Shown piece after piece: positions 1 to 7,820 of a stretch of 64,000 bases of DNA (positions are counted from its first letter, which is position 1; every line of letters starts with the position of its first letter). A program made the position numbers and the translations under genes. Origin of the DNA: Ignavibacteriales bacterium (GTDB lineage Bacteria > Bacteroidota > Ignavibacteria > Ignavibacteriales > Melioribacteraceae); NCBI GenBank assembly GCA_026390795.1, contig JAPLFG010000003.1:1116001-1180000 (forward strand), read 5' to 3'. Under the pieces are notes generated by a model. The model saw only the letters and a program-made list of their open reading frames with translations, ran no database searches and was not told where the DNA came from.

Positions 1-339
1 TATTTTTTTGCCTCTCTCTTCTTTTCTGTAGGACTTCACCCCTTGGGCGCCCGTTGGATTCAAGAACACTTTTTAACTCATCCTCCACAGGAGACATACA
101 GCTATTACGGACCATTAAATTTTTTCGCTTTGAATGTCGGATTTCACAATGAACATCACGACTTTCCTTCCATTCCGTGGAATAATCTACCGAAATTAAA
201 AGAAGCTGCGCCTGAGTTTTATAATAATCTTTATTTTCATAAATCATGGACTAAATTATGGCTCCGCTTTTTGTTCGATCCAAGTTTATCATTATACTCG
301 CGTTTAGTAAGATCTGATAAGAGCAATATTCCAGCATAA
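1..339 (+). CDS. fatty acid desaturase, dihydroceramide delta-4 desaturase-like (5' end missing)
   Basis: The reading frame is open from the first base of the window, so this is the C-terminal ~112 residues of a longer protein. The internal TTG at 43 is not the start. Membrane fatty-acid desaturases are di-iron enzymes with three His boxes. The last box is visible here as NVGFHNEHHDFPSIP, preceded by QEHF and ETYSYYGPLN. The order LGARWIQEHF, ETYSYYGPLN, NEHHDFPSIP and the ending YSRLVR closely follow eukaryotic sphingolipid delta-4 desaturase (DEGS1/DES1). The residues before position 43 form the end of a hydrophobic segment leading into GLHPLGARW. The likely role is desaturation of a ceramide-like or long-chain lipid at the inner membrane. 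The family call is firm; the substrate is inferred from similarity only. Confidence 0.85.
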   Translation, partial: YFFASLFFSVGLHPLGARWIQEHFLTHPPQETYSYYGPLNFFALNVGFHNEHHDFPSIPWNNLPKLKEAAPEFYNNLYFHKSWTKLWLRFLFDPSLSLYSRLVRSDKSNIPA

Positions 340-389
340 TCCTAATAATTAATTCCGTTCATAATTAACTCAAATCGAAAGGAAATTCT

Positions 390-839
390 TTGGAAAAACC
401 ACTGATAGAGAAACTCAGCCTTTTTAATAATTTAAATTCAGACACGAAACAACTCTGGGGTAAAATGTCTGCCCAACATATGGTTGAGCATCTAATATTG
501 GCAGTAAGAACAAGCAACGGAAAGCTGAATGTTGGTTGTTTTATTCCGCCCGAAAAATGGCCGGTCCTAAAAAAAATATTGATTAGCAGCCGGCCATTAC
601 CAAGAGATTTTATAAATCCGATTATAGGAGAGAACTTACTTCCTCTCGAATACGAAACACTTGCAGAAGCAAAAAATGTATTGGCTCTGGAAACTGAAGC
701 ATACTACATTTATTTTGAGAATAATCAGGAAGCAACTTTACTTAATCCCACATTTGGCGAGTTGAATAAGACTGAATGGGATATATTTCATAGAAAACAT
801 TTTACTCATCATCTGGCACAGTTTGGAATAATATTCTAA
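390..839 (+). CDS. DUF1569 / DinB-like protein
   Basis: This 149-residue soluble protein starts at TTG, six bases behind an AAAGGA ribosome site. Its landmarks (TKQLWGKMSAQHMVEHL near residue 20, NPTFGELNKTEWD near 120 and the end RKHFTHHLAQFGII) match the DUF1569 branch of the DinB four-helix-bundle superfamily. In DinB folds, spaced histidines such as QHMVEHL and the terminal HxxHHLxQF bind a metal. The function of DUF1569 is not established; similar domains occur next to phenylacetate-type catabolic enzymes, but nothing here supports that role. It lies behind the desaturase gene with a 50-nt gap, and its stop overlaps the stop of the convergent gene. Confidence 0.75.
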   Translation: MEKPLIEKLSLFNNLNSDTKQLWGKMSAQHMVEHLILAVRTSNGKLNVGCFIPPEKWPVLKKILISSRPLPRDFINPIIGENLLPLEYETLAEAKNVLALETEAYYIYFENNQEATLLNPTFGELNKTEWDIFHRKHFTHHLAQFGIIF

Positions 840-1063
840 TCTTTTTCCTTTGATGTAAAATATGCTACTAGTGTATATACTAGACCAATTAGGAGACAAT
901 TAAAAACCCAATTCATTAATGTGTCGCTTACTGAGTGCGAGCGATTATCTATTTCGATAAAAAGATATATCGCATAAACTAGTGCCAGCATAAAAATCAA
1001 CCAGCCGATTAAACTCTTTGGCAGAAAAAAAATACCGTAACGATTGAACCATAACAATCTCAT
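836..1063 (-). CDS. small two-TM membrane protein, unknown function
   Basis: The protein has 75 residues with two strongly hydrophobic segments (about 15-36 and 50-68) and charged ends, the pattern of a small inner-membrane protein. I do not recognise the family. A good ribosome site (AAAGGA, five bases from the ATG) supports translation. It lies 17 nt downstream of another membrane-protein gene on the same strand, so the two are probably co-transcribed. Its stop overlaps the convergent DUF1569 gene by 4 nt. Confidence 0.55.
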   Translation of the reverse strand: MRLLWFNRYGIFFLPKSLIGWLIFMLALVYAIYLFIEIDNRSHSVSDTLMNWVFNCLLIGLVYTLVAYFTSKEKD

Positions 1064-1080
1064 TTATGTCCTTTCATAAA

Positions 1081-1491
1081 TTAAACTTTGGTAAACCAAT
1101 ACACTACAAATAAACCAAGAACTAATATGGCGAGAAGTAATATGAGGAAATTCAGTGGTTTATTTTTAAGTCTAATTCTTAATTCTCTTGTGCTTCGGTC
1201 ATAATACATTTCTAGAATCGAAAGCATATTTATAATTATCGCAATTGCCGGAAGACCAAGCATAATTGAAGGCGCTACGATCTTACCTAACAATCCATTA
1301 TTAAATGATTTATAAAATTCATCAAACACATCAAATAAATGCAGATGTAAATTGAAAGTCATTTTCATTACCGCGCAGAAGATCAAGTAAAAAGGAATTA
1401 TAATAAACCATATGCTCAGAGCAGTAGAGCGTTTTGTATCTAATTCCTCCTCAGCTAATTTCTCATTTCTCAATTTATTTACCGGTTTCAT
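1081..1491 (-). CDS. three-TM membrane protein, unknown function
   Basis: This 136-residue protein has a charged N-terminus rich in Lys and Glu, then hydrophobic stretches at about 26-46, 70-95 and 112-133. An acidic and aromatic loop between the first two carries LFDVFDEFY. I recognise no family. It precedes the 75-residue membrane protein on the same strand and is divergent from the DUF1648 gene. The two small membrane genes may form one transcription unit with linked but unknown roles. Confidence 0.55.
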   Translation of the reverse strand: MKPVNKLRNEKLAEEELDTKRSTALSIWFIIIPFYLIFCAVMKMTFNLHLHLFDVFDEFYKSFNNGLLGKIVAPSIMLGLPAIAIIINMLSILEMYYDRSTRELRIRLKNKPLNFLILLLAILVLGLFVVYWFTKV

Positions 1492-1670
1492 TTTCCGCGG
1501 CTCTTTACCAACTTTAGCTGGATTTTCTATTGATCCTTATTCTTTTCAAAAACAGAAGAAAAATACTGTGTTCTTTAATCACTGTTTTAAAGTAATTAAT
1601 TTAGATCGAATAAATCTTCTTTTCTCTCTCCTAAATTTTGCGGATTTTGGTACAAAAATTTAGCGCTTTC

Positions 1671-2174
1671 ATGTCAAATACCAGGTATGCCGCAATTATT
1701 TTTATAATGGCATTAATTCTATCTCTTACATTGCCGGTGTTCTATTATTCGCACCTTCCGGAAACAGTTGCATCGCATTTCAATTTCAAGAACGATGCGG
1801 ATGCCTGGATGAGCAAAAAAACTTTTTTCATTATTCAAATTCTGATCATTCTCTTTACTTCTGTTCTAATCGGTGGATTTGCCTTTCTAATAAACCGTCT
1901 CCCAGAATCATTTCTTAATCTTCCTAATAAAGATTATTGGTTGAGCAAAGAACGTAAAGATGAAACTGTAATCTTACTGAAGAAATTCATGCTTTGGTTC
2001 GGAACTCTCACATTGGGATTTTTAACTATAGTTATGCAGGAAGTTTATGCGGCAAATATTGCCGGCATAAACAAAATAAAATTCAATCTGTGGATCTATC
2101 TAATAATTTATTTAACGACTATTACTTTCATGATTATTAAACTGATTTCGCATTTTAATAAGACGGATAAATAA
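1671..2174 (+). CDS. DUF1648 domain membrane protein
   Basis: DUF1648 is an N-terminal domain found in SdpI-type and related small membrane proteins. Here it is seen as YYSHLPETVASHFNFKND followed by ADAWMSK after the first TM helix. Further hydrophobic segments lie near residues 48-70, 105-125 and 140-160, giving four TM helices. The ATG at 1671 is chosen because it places a normal TM1 eight residues from the start; an upstream in-frame TTG at 1638 would add a short tail with no support. SdpI-like proteins can act as immunity or sensor proteins, but this one lacks an obvious SdpI C-terminal half. Function is unknown. Confidence 0.7.
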   Translation: MSNTRYAAIIFIMALILSLTLPVFYYSHLPETVASHFNFKNDADAWMSKKTFFIIQILIILFTSVLIGGFAFLINRLPESFLNLPNKDYWLSKERKDETVILLKKFMLWFGTLTLGFLTIVMQEVYAANIAGINKIKFNLWIYLIIYLTTITFMIIKLISHFNKTDK

Positions 2175-2188
2175 AAAACGGGATAAAA

Positions 2189-4429
2189 ATGAAAAAACTA
2201 TCAAGCATATTTTTCTTATTGACTATTTTGTTGGCATCATTTCTTTACTCCCAACCTAAAGATGTGATTTCCATAATACCAAAACCGGTAAAAGTTAAAG
2301 TCGCTGAAGGAGTTTTTAATTTAACTCCTGCTACAAAAATTTTGATAAACGAACCAACAGATGAATTAAAAAAATTAGGCGAACTTGTAGCCTCAAGCAT
2401 ACACAACTTACCAGGCGGGAAATCATTAGCAACTGCAAAAATGAACAACGCAATTCCAACTAGTCTTATCCTTTTGCAAATCAAAAAAGATATTCTTCCT
2501 CCTGAAGCATATTCGCTCGAAATTAAACCGGAAAAAATTACAATTACTTCGGGAGGCGGTGCCGGAATTTTTTATGCTCTGCAATCATTATTTCAAATGA
2601 TGCCGGTTGAGCCGAAACAAAAAAACTTTTCCATTCCATGTGCATTAATTGAAGACTCGCCCCGTTTTAAATGGCGCGGAGTTCATCTTGATGTTTGTCG
2701 TCATATTTTTCCCGTTGCTTTCATTAAAAAATATATCGACATACTCGCAATGTATAAGATGAACACTTTTCACTGGCATTTAACTGATGACCAGGGATGG
2801 CGAATCGAAATTAAAAAATTTCCTAAGCTTACTGAAGTCGGTTCTATTCGCAAAGAAACAATGGGAGACGGCAAACCTTACGGCGGATTTTATACACAAG
2901 ACGAGATAAGGGAAGTTGTTGCCTATGCACAAAAAAATTTTATAACTGTTGTACCAGAAATTGAAATGCCTGGACATGCGTTGGCTGCCATTACTGCATA
3001 CCCCGAATTTTCTTGTACGGGCGGACCTTTTGAGGTAGGAACTATTTGGGGAGTTTACGATGATGTTTTTTGTGCCGGTAATGATAAAGTTTTTGATTTT
3101 TTAGAAGATGTTCTAACTGAAGTTATGGATCTATTTCCAAGCCAATATATTCATATTGGCGGAGATGAATGCCCGAAAGAAAGATGGAAAGTCTGCCCAA
3201 AGTGTCAGGCTCGCATCAAAGCAGAGAATTTGAAAGATGAATTTCATCTTCAAAGTTATTTTGTTCAGCGTATTGAGAAATTTGTCAACTCAAAAGGAAG
3301 AAAAATTATCGGCTGGAATGAAATTCTTGAAGGCGGTCTCGCGCCTAACGCTGCTGTTATGAGTTGGCAAGGCGTTGCTGGAGGAATTGCCGCTGCAAGA
3401 TCCGGACATAATGTTGTTATGAGTCCTGGTGCGTATTGTTACTTCGATCATTATCAAGGGTTGAGCGGTGAGCCAAAAGCATTCGGCGGCTATACCAATC
3501 TGGAAAAAGTCTATTCATACGAGCCGATACCAGATTCTTTGAATAATGAAGAATCAAAATTTGTTCTGGGCGCGCAGGCAAACCTTTGGACAGAGTATAT
3601 AGAAACGACCGACCAGGTTGAGTATATGCTTCTACCAAGATTGCTCGCTTTAAGCGAGGTAGTGTGGTCACCAAAAAAATTGAGAAACTATAACGACTTC
3701 TCCAAAAGAATAATAAAACATTACGATATTCTTTCAAGAAAAAAATTCAACTACCGTGTACCGACTCCATTTTCTGAAAACGGAGAAATGGTTGTTTCAA
3801 CAAAGCAAAGAATTAGTATGACTAAACCTATCGGAGAATCATCGATTTATTATACTAAGGATGGAACCGAGCCAACAACCTCGTCGTTAAAATATTTAAA
3901 ACCCTTGATCATCAGTAAACCGGCTCTACTCAAAGCAAAGACATTTCTGAAAAACGGAAAAACCAGCGTCACATCCTCTGTAATGATAAGTTTTGTAGAC
4001 TCCACTGTGAATGGGCTCAACTATAAATATTATGAGGGTGAATGGTCGGCGATTCCTAACTTTGAATCTTTAACTCCGGTTCGAACCGGAAAAATTTATA
4101 AAATTTCTTTAAGCGATATTAATCCTAGAGAAGATAATTTTGGTGTTGCTCTCTATGGATATATAAAGATAGAGAAGACGGGCGAATACATATTTTACTT
4201 AAACTCTGATGATGGCAGCAAATTATTTTTAAATAACAATGAATTAATTAATAACGATGGGTTTCACAGCAAAAAAGAAATGAGCGCAAAGGTGAATCTT
4301 CCAGCAGGAAAATATCCGGTAAAAATTTTATACTTTGAGGGCAACGGCGATCAATCTTTAAAGTTGGAATATGAAGGTCCGGGAATCAGCAGACGAACGA
4401 TTCCGGCGAGTTTATATTTCATAAATTAA
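2189..4429 (+). CDS. beta-N-acetylhexosaminidase, GH20, with chitobiase-C and PA14-like modules
   Basis: This secreted exo-enzyme would remove terminal beta-linked GlcNAc or GalNAc. Order of parts: signal peptide (1-21, ending LLASFLYSQ), GH20b domain (~25-145), GH20 catalytic barrel (~148-500), a chitobiase-C/Fn3-associated repeat (~540-605, YYTKDGTEPTTSS) and a PA14-like domain (~615-745, beginning YYEGEWSAIPNF). The catalytic Asp-Glu pair sits in HIGGDECPKERW at D326/E327, and HWHLTDDQGWRIEIKKFP is the family signature after strand 2. At 746 residues it has the size expected for a modular GH20. It is the first gene of the glycosidase cluster, with GH92 following 61 nt later. The two C-terminal modules recur on the GH29 at 7821-9860. 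Confidence 0.95.
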   Translation: MKKLSSIFFLLTILLASFLYSQPKDVISIIPKPVKVKVAEGVFNLTPATKILINEPTDELKKLGELVASSIHNLPGGKSLATAKMNNAIPTSLILLQIKKDILPPEAYSLEIKPEKITITSGGGAGIFYALQSLFQMMPVEPKQKNFSIPCALIEDSPRFKWRGVHLDVCRHIFPVAFIKKYIDILAMYKMNTFHWHLTDDQGWRIEIKKFPKLTEVGSIRKETMGDGKPYGGFYTQDEIREVVAYAQKNFITVVPEIEMPGHALAAITAYPEFSCTGGPFEVGTIWGVYDDVFCAGNDKVFDFLEDVLTEVMDLFPSQYIHIGGDECPKERWKVCPKCQARIKAENLKDEFHLQSYFVQRIEKFVNSKGRKIIGWNEILEGGLAPNAAVMSWQGVAGGIAAARSGHNVVMSPGAYCYFDHYQGLSGEPKAFGGYTNLEKVYSYEPIPDSLNNEESKFVLGAQANLWTEYIETTDQVEYMLLPRLLALSEVVWSPKKLRNYNDFSKRIIKHYDILSRKKFNYRVPTPFSENGEMVVSTKQRISMTKPIGESSIYYTKDGTEPTTSSLKYLKPLIISKPALLKAKTFLKNGKTSVTSSVMISFVDSTVNGLNYKYYEGEWSAIPNFESLTPVRTGKIYKISLSDINPREDNFGVALYGYIKIEKTGEYIFYLNSDDGSKLFLNNNELINNDGFHSKKEMSAKVNLPAGKYPVKILYFEGNGDQSLKLEYEGPGISRRTIPASLYFIN

Positions 4430-4490
4430 TTTGACTAACATGCTTCGTAGTTTGTTTAGGGCTTCGAAGCTTCTCCAAATGGTGACGATC

Positions 4491-7439
4491 ATGATTAAAA
4501 AAATATTTTTAATACTTTCATTCATTTTTTCAATAACATGTGTTGCACAGAATAAAAAACTGATTAGCTACGTTGACCCATTTATCGGCACCGGCGGACA
4601 CGGACATACATATCCCGGCGCCACGCTCCCATTTGGTATGATGCAGCTTTCACCCGATACCGGAATTGAAGGGTGGGATTGGTGCTCGGGTTATCATTAT
4701 TCCGATAATTCAATCATGGGTTTTAGCCATACTCACTTGAGCGGAACCGGCGCGACCGACTATGCCGATATTTTATTTATGCCGACTGTCGGCAATTTGA
4801 AGTTTGTACCGGGTGAGAAAGGAAAACCGGGAGATGGTTACCGATCAAGGTTTTCACATGAGACCGAAATAGCTTCTCCGGGATATTACAGCGTTTATTT
4901 AATTGATTACAAAGTAAAAGCCGAACTCACAGTTTCCATGCGTGCCGGCTTGCATAAATACACATTCCCGCAATCTTCAACTGCGAACATCATTATTGAT
5001 TTAAAACACGGTCTTGATAATGATTGTGAATCTAAAATAAAATTTGTCGGAATGAATCGTGTTGAAGGAATGCGCAAATCGCACGGATGGGCAAAAGAGC
5101 ATACAGTTTATTTTGTTGCTGAATTTTCAAAACCGTATTCAATTTACGGAACGGTGTTGGATGGAAAAATGAATGAGGGCAATGCAGAAACTTCCGGTAC
5201 GGATGTTAAAGGATATGTTCGATTCGCTACCGGAGAAGGAGAAGTAATTTATGTACGGATCGGTATTTCGGCTGTAAGCATAGACGGCGCCAGAAAAAAT
5301 CTTCAAAAAGAGATTCCTAATTTTGATTTTGAAGGCGTGAAACAAAATGCAGAAAAAATTTGGGAAAAAGAATTAAACCGGATTCAAGTTGAAGGAAGTG
5401 ATGAAGATCAAAAAAAGATTTTCTATACAGCACTTTATCATACAATGTTGACTCCGAATTTGTTTATCGATGTTGACAGAAAATATAGAGGAATGGACAA
5501 TAAAATTCATACAGTAAAAAGTTTTGATTATTACACTGTTTTTTCTTTGTGGGATACTTTCCGCGCGGAGCACCCTCTTTTCACAATCATAGATCAAAAA
5601 CGCGCAGGCGATTTTGTTAAAACTCTTTTAGCAAAATATAAAGAGGGCGGACTGCTTCCTGTTTGGGAACTTGCTTCAAATGAAACTTGGTGCATGATCG
5701 GTTATCATGCCGTACCTGTAATCTTTGATGCATACATGAAAGGGATACGCGGATTTGATGTTAAAATCGCTTTGGAAGCAATGAAGACAAGCGCGGAACG
5801 TGAACAGCATGGACAAAAATTATACCGCGAACGCGGTTTCATTCCAGCCGATAAAGAGAATGAATCAGTTTCTAAAACACTCGAATATTCTTACGATGAT
5901 TGGTGCATTGCTCAATTTGCGAAAGAAATCGGCGAAGAAAAAGATTATGATAAATATAATCAACGGTCACTCTTCTATAAAAATTTATTTGATAAATCAA
6001 CCGGATTTATGCGCGGAAAAATGTCTGACGGTTCCTGGATAACTCCTTTTGAACCCAAGGCGGTTACTCAGCAATACACAGAAGCCAATGCTTATCAATA
6101 CAACTTCTTTGTTCCGCAAGATATAAAGGGAATGATCGATCTACACGGCGGCAATGAAAATTTTGTGAAGAAACTTGATGGGCTTTTTGATGAATCCGAG
6201 AAACTGGAAGGTCGATTTCAACCGGATATCTCCGGATTGATTGGGCAATATGCGCACGGGAACGAACCATCACATAATTTTGCATATCTATATGATTATG
6301 CGGGCGCACCATGGAAAACTCAAGAACGCGTGCGCGAAATTATGAAAGATCTGTACACACCTAAAGTTGATGGACTTTGCGGTAACGATGATTGCGGACA
6401 GATGTCTGCCTGGTATGTATTTTCTGCAATGGGTTTTTATCCTGTTACTCCGGGTCAGAATACATACGCAATCGGCTCGCCAATTTTTGATAAAGTTACT
6501 ATCAATCTTGAAAACGGAAATAAATTTATTATTAATGCACAAAATAATTCCGAGCAAAATAAATTCATTCAAATTGCATCGTTCAATGGAACTGCTTATG
6601 AAAAATCGTATTTCACACACGACCAGATCATGAAAGGCGGCGAGATGATTTTTGTTATGAGCGACAAACCTAACAAAGCTTGGAGTAACGAAGATCAGGG
6701 ATTGTTTTCTATGCGTCCTGTTGATGAAGGTGTTTTGATGCCATATGTTTCTTCCAATGGAGAAACATTTTATGAATCTCTTAAAGTAAGTTTGATTTGC
6801 GAAACACCAAAAACAAAAATCCGTTATACACTTGATGGAAGTGAGCCCGATTTTAGCTCGCCTCTCTATGAGAAACCGATAACTATTTATCATACAACAA
6901 CAATAAAAGCGTTTTCATATACAGAAAGAGATGAACGCAGCTTTACAATGTCTTCTTCATTTATAAAGTCAAATTACCCGCCGGCAACTTATACCGTACC
7001 CTACAATGAGAGATACAATGGCGGCGGTAGTATGGCATTAACAGACGGACGATTTGGCACTACAAATTTTCAAAATGGCGAGTGGCAGGGATTAGAAGGA
7101 ACAGATCTGGAAGCAGTTATAGATTTAACAAAACCAACTTCCATTAATAAATTATCTGCTGGATTTTTAAATGATCCAAATGTTTGGATCTTTCTTCCGC
7201 GCGAAGTTGTTTTCTCTGTCTCCGATGATGGAATCAATTTTAAACGTGTTGCAGATATTGTGAACGATATTCCAAGCACAAGTACAGAACTGATAATAAA
7301 AAGATTTTCGGCAAAGGTTGATGTGACATCCGCACGTTACTTGAAAATTTTGGCAAAGAATATCGGCATTTGCCCGCCTTGGCATAAAGGAGCAGGAAGC
7401 AAGGCGTGGATTTTTGCAGACGAAGTTATTGTAGAGTAG
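4491..7439 (+). CDS. alpha-1,2-mannosidase, GH92
   Basis: GH92 enzymes are calcium-dependent inverting exo-alpha-mannosidases that trim high-mannose N-glycans. The N-terminal domain opens with YVDPFIGTGGHGHTYPGATLPFG. The catalytic domain carries ETWCMIGYHA, GNEPSHNFAYLYDYAG and GLCGNDDCGQMSAW; the two Asp of GNDDCG (D633/D634) lie in the region that supplies the catalytic base. A Fn3-associated repeat (IRYTLDGSEPDFSSP) and a discoidin-like C-terminal domain follow the barrel. I choose the ATG at 4491 because it starts a clean signal peptide (MIKKIFLILSFIFSITCVAQ) behind GGTGA; the frame is open 60 nt further up, but that would put 20 non-signal residues in front. The protein is 982 residues. 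A relic of the same C-terminal domain lies just downstream. Confidence 0.95.
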   Translation: MIKKIFLILSFIFSITCVAQNKKLISYVDPFIGTGGHGHTYPGATLPFGMMQLSPDTGIEGWDWCSGYHYSDNSIMGFSHTHLSGTGATDYADILFMPTVGNLKFVPGEKGKPGDGYRSRFSHETEIASPGYYSVYLIDYKVKAELTVSMRAGLHKYTFPQSSTANIIIDLKHGLDNDCESKIKFVGMNRVEGMRKSHGWAKEHTVYFVAEFSKPYSIYGTVLDGKMNEGNAETSGTDVKGYVRFATGEGEVIYVRIGISAVSIDGARKNLQKEIPNFDFEGVKQNAEKIWEKELNRIQVEGSDEDQKKIFYTALYHTMLTPNLFIDVDRKYRGMDNKIHTVKSFDYYTVFSLWDTFRAEHPLFTIIDQKRAGDFVKTLLAKYKEGGLLPVWELASNETWCMIGYHAVPVIFDAYMKGIRGFDVKIALEAMKTSAEREQHGQKLYRERGFIPADKENESVSKTLEYSYDDWCIAQFAKEIGEEKDYDKYNQRSLFYKNLFDKSTGFMRGKMSDGSWITPFEPKAVTQQYTEANAYQYNFFVPQDIKGMIDLHGGNENFVKKLDGLFDESEKLEGRFQPDISGLIGQYAHGNEPSHNFAYLYDYAGAPWKTQERVREIMKDLYTPKVDGLCGNDDCGQMSAWYVFSAMGFYPVTPGQNTYAIGSPIFDKVTINLENGNKFIINAQNNSEQNKFIQIASFNGTAYEKSYFTHDQIMKGGEMIFVMSDKPNKAWSNEDQGLFSMRPVDEGVLMPYVSSNGETFYESLKVSLICETPKTKIRYTLDGSEPDFSSPLYEKPITIYHTTTIKAFSYTERDERSFTMSSSFIKSNYPPATYTVPYNERYNGGGSMALTDGRFGTTNFQNGEWQGLEGTDLEAVIDLTKPTSINKLSAGFLNDPNVWIFLPREVVFSVSDDGINFKRVADIVNDIPSTSTELIIKRFSAKVDVTSARYLKILAKNIGICPPWHKGAGSKAWIFADEVIVE

Positions 7440-7527
7440 TTTTTAAAAATATTTTGACACTAATTATTCTAAGGTTGTGTGCCGAGTATTACCCCGAGGA
7501 TATTTTTTCCGGTATACATAGCTTTAA

Positions 7528-7749
7528 TTCCAGTCCGATAAAATAAATTTTAAAAACATCGGCAAAGTCGTGAATGAAATTCCGCAAAAAACTTCAGATG
7601 TCATTCTCCATGATTTTTCGTTAAGTTTTGATAAGACAAAAATCCGTTACATTAAAGTGATTGCTAAAAACGTTGGAAGATGTCCTGCATGGCATCCCGG
7701 TGCAGGAGGCAAGAGCTGGATTTTTGTTGATGAAATAATTGTTGAATGA
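7528..7749 (+). pseudogene. relic of a GH92-type C-terminal discoidin-like domain
   Basis: After the GH92 stop, the frame ending at 7747-7749 reads KINFKNIGKVVNEIP and continues to RYIKVIAKNVGRCPAWHPG and GKSWIFVDEIIVE. This matches the last ~70 residues of GH92 (INFKRVADIVNDIP, RYLKILAKNIGICPPWHKG, KAWIFADEVIVE) with many substitutions. No start codon or catalytic domain is attached. The frame is closed by stops at 7525 and 7519, although a weak in-frame match (LPRGYFF against LPREVVF) can be seen near 7489. The divergence shows it is not a recent tandem duplication. It is more likely the remaining 3' end of a deleted paralogous glycosidase gene. Confidence 0.8.
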
Positions 7750-7820
7750 TTTTTTAATTCTGAAGGTGTGATATCTTCACAACTGAAGAATCTCAATCTT
7801 ATTAATCGGATAGAACAATT

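Noticed and set aside
1412-1663. Plus-strand ORF of 83 residues
   Set aside because: It lies partly antisense to the membrane-protein gene at 1081-1491, has no ribosome site and no recognisable domain.
4461-4470. Perfect 10-bp palindrome GCTTCGAAGC before the GH92 start
   Set aside because: Too short to stand out from chance, and no second copy or matching half-sites were seen.
6288-6893. Long minus-strand ORF (201 codons) inside GH92
   Set aside because: It is the antisense of a conserved catalytic domain; its composition (many Cys, Phe, His, Arg) is that of a shadow frame.
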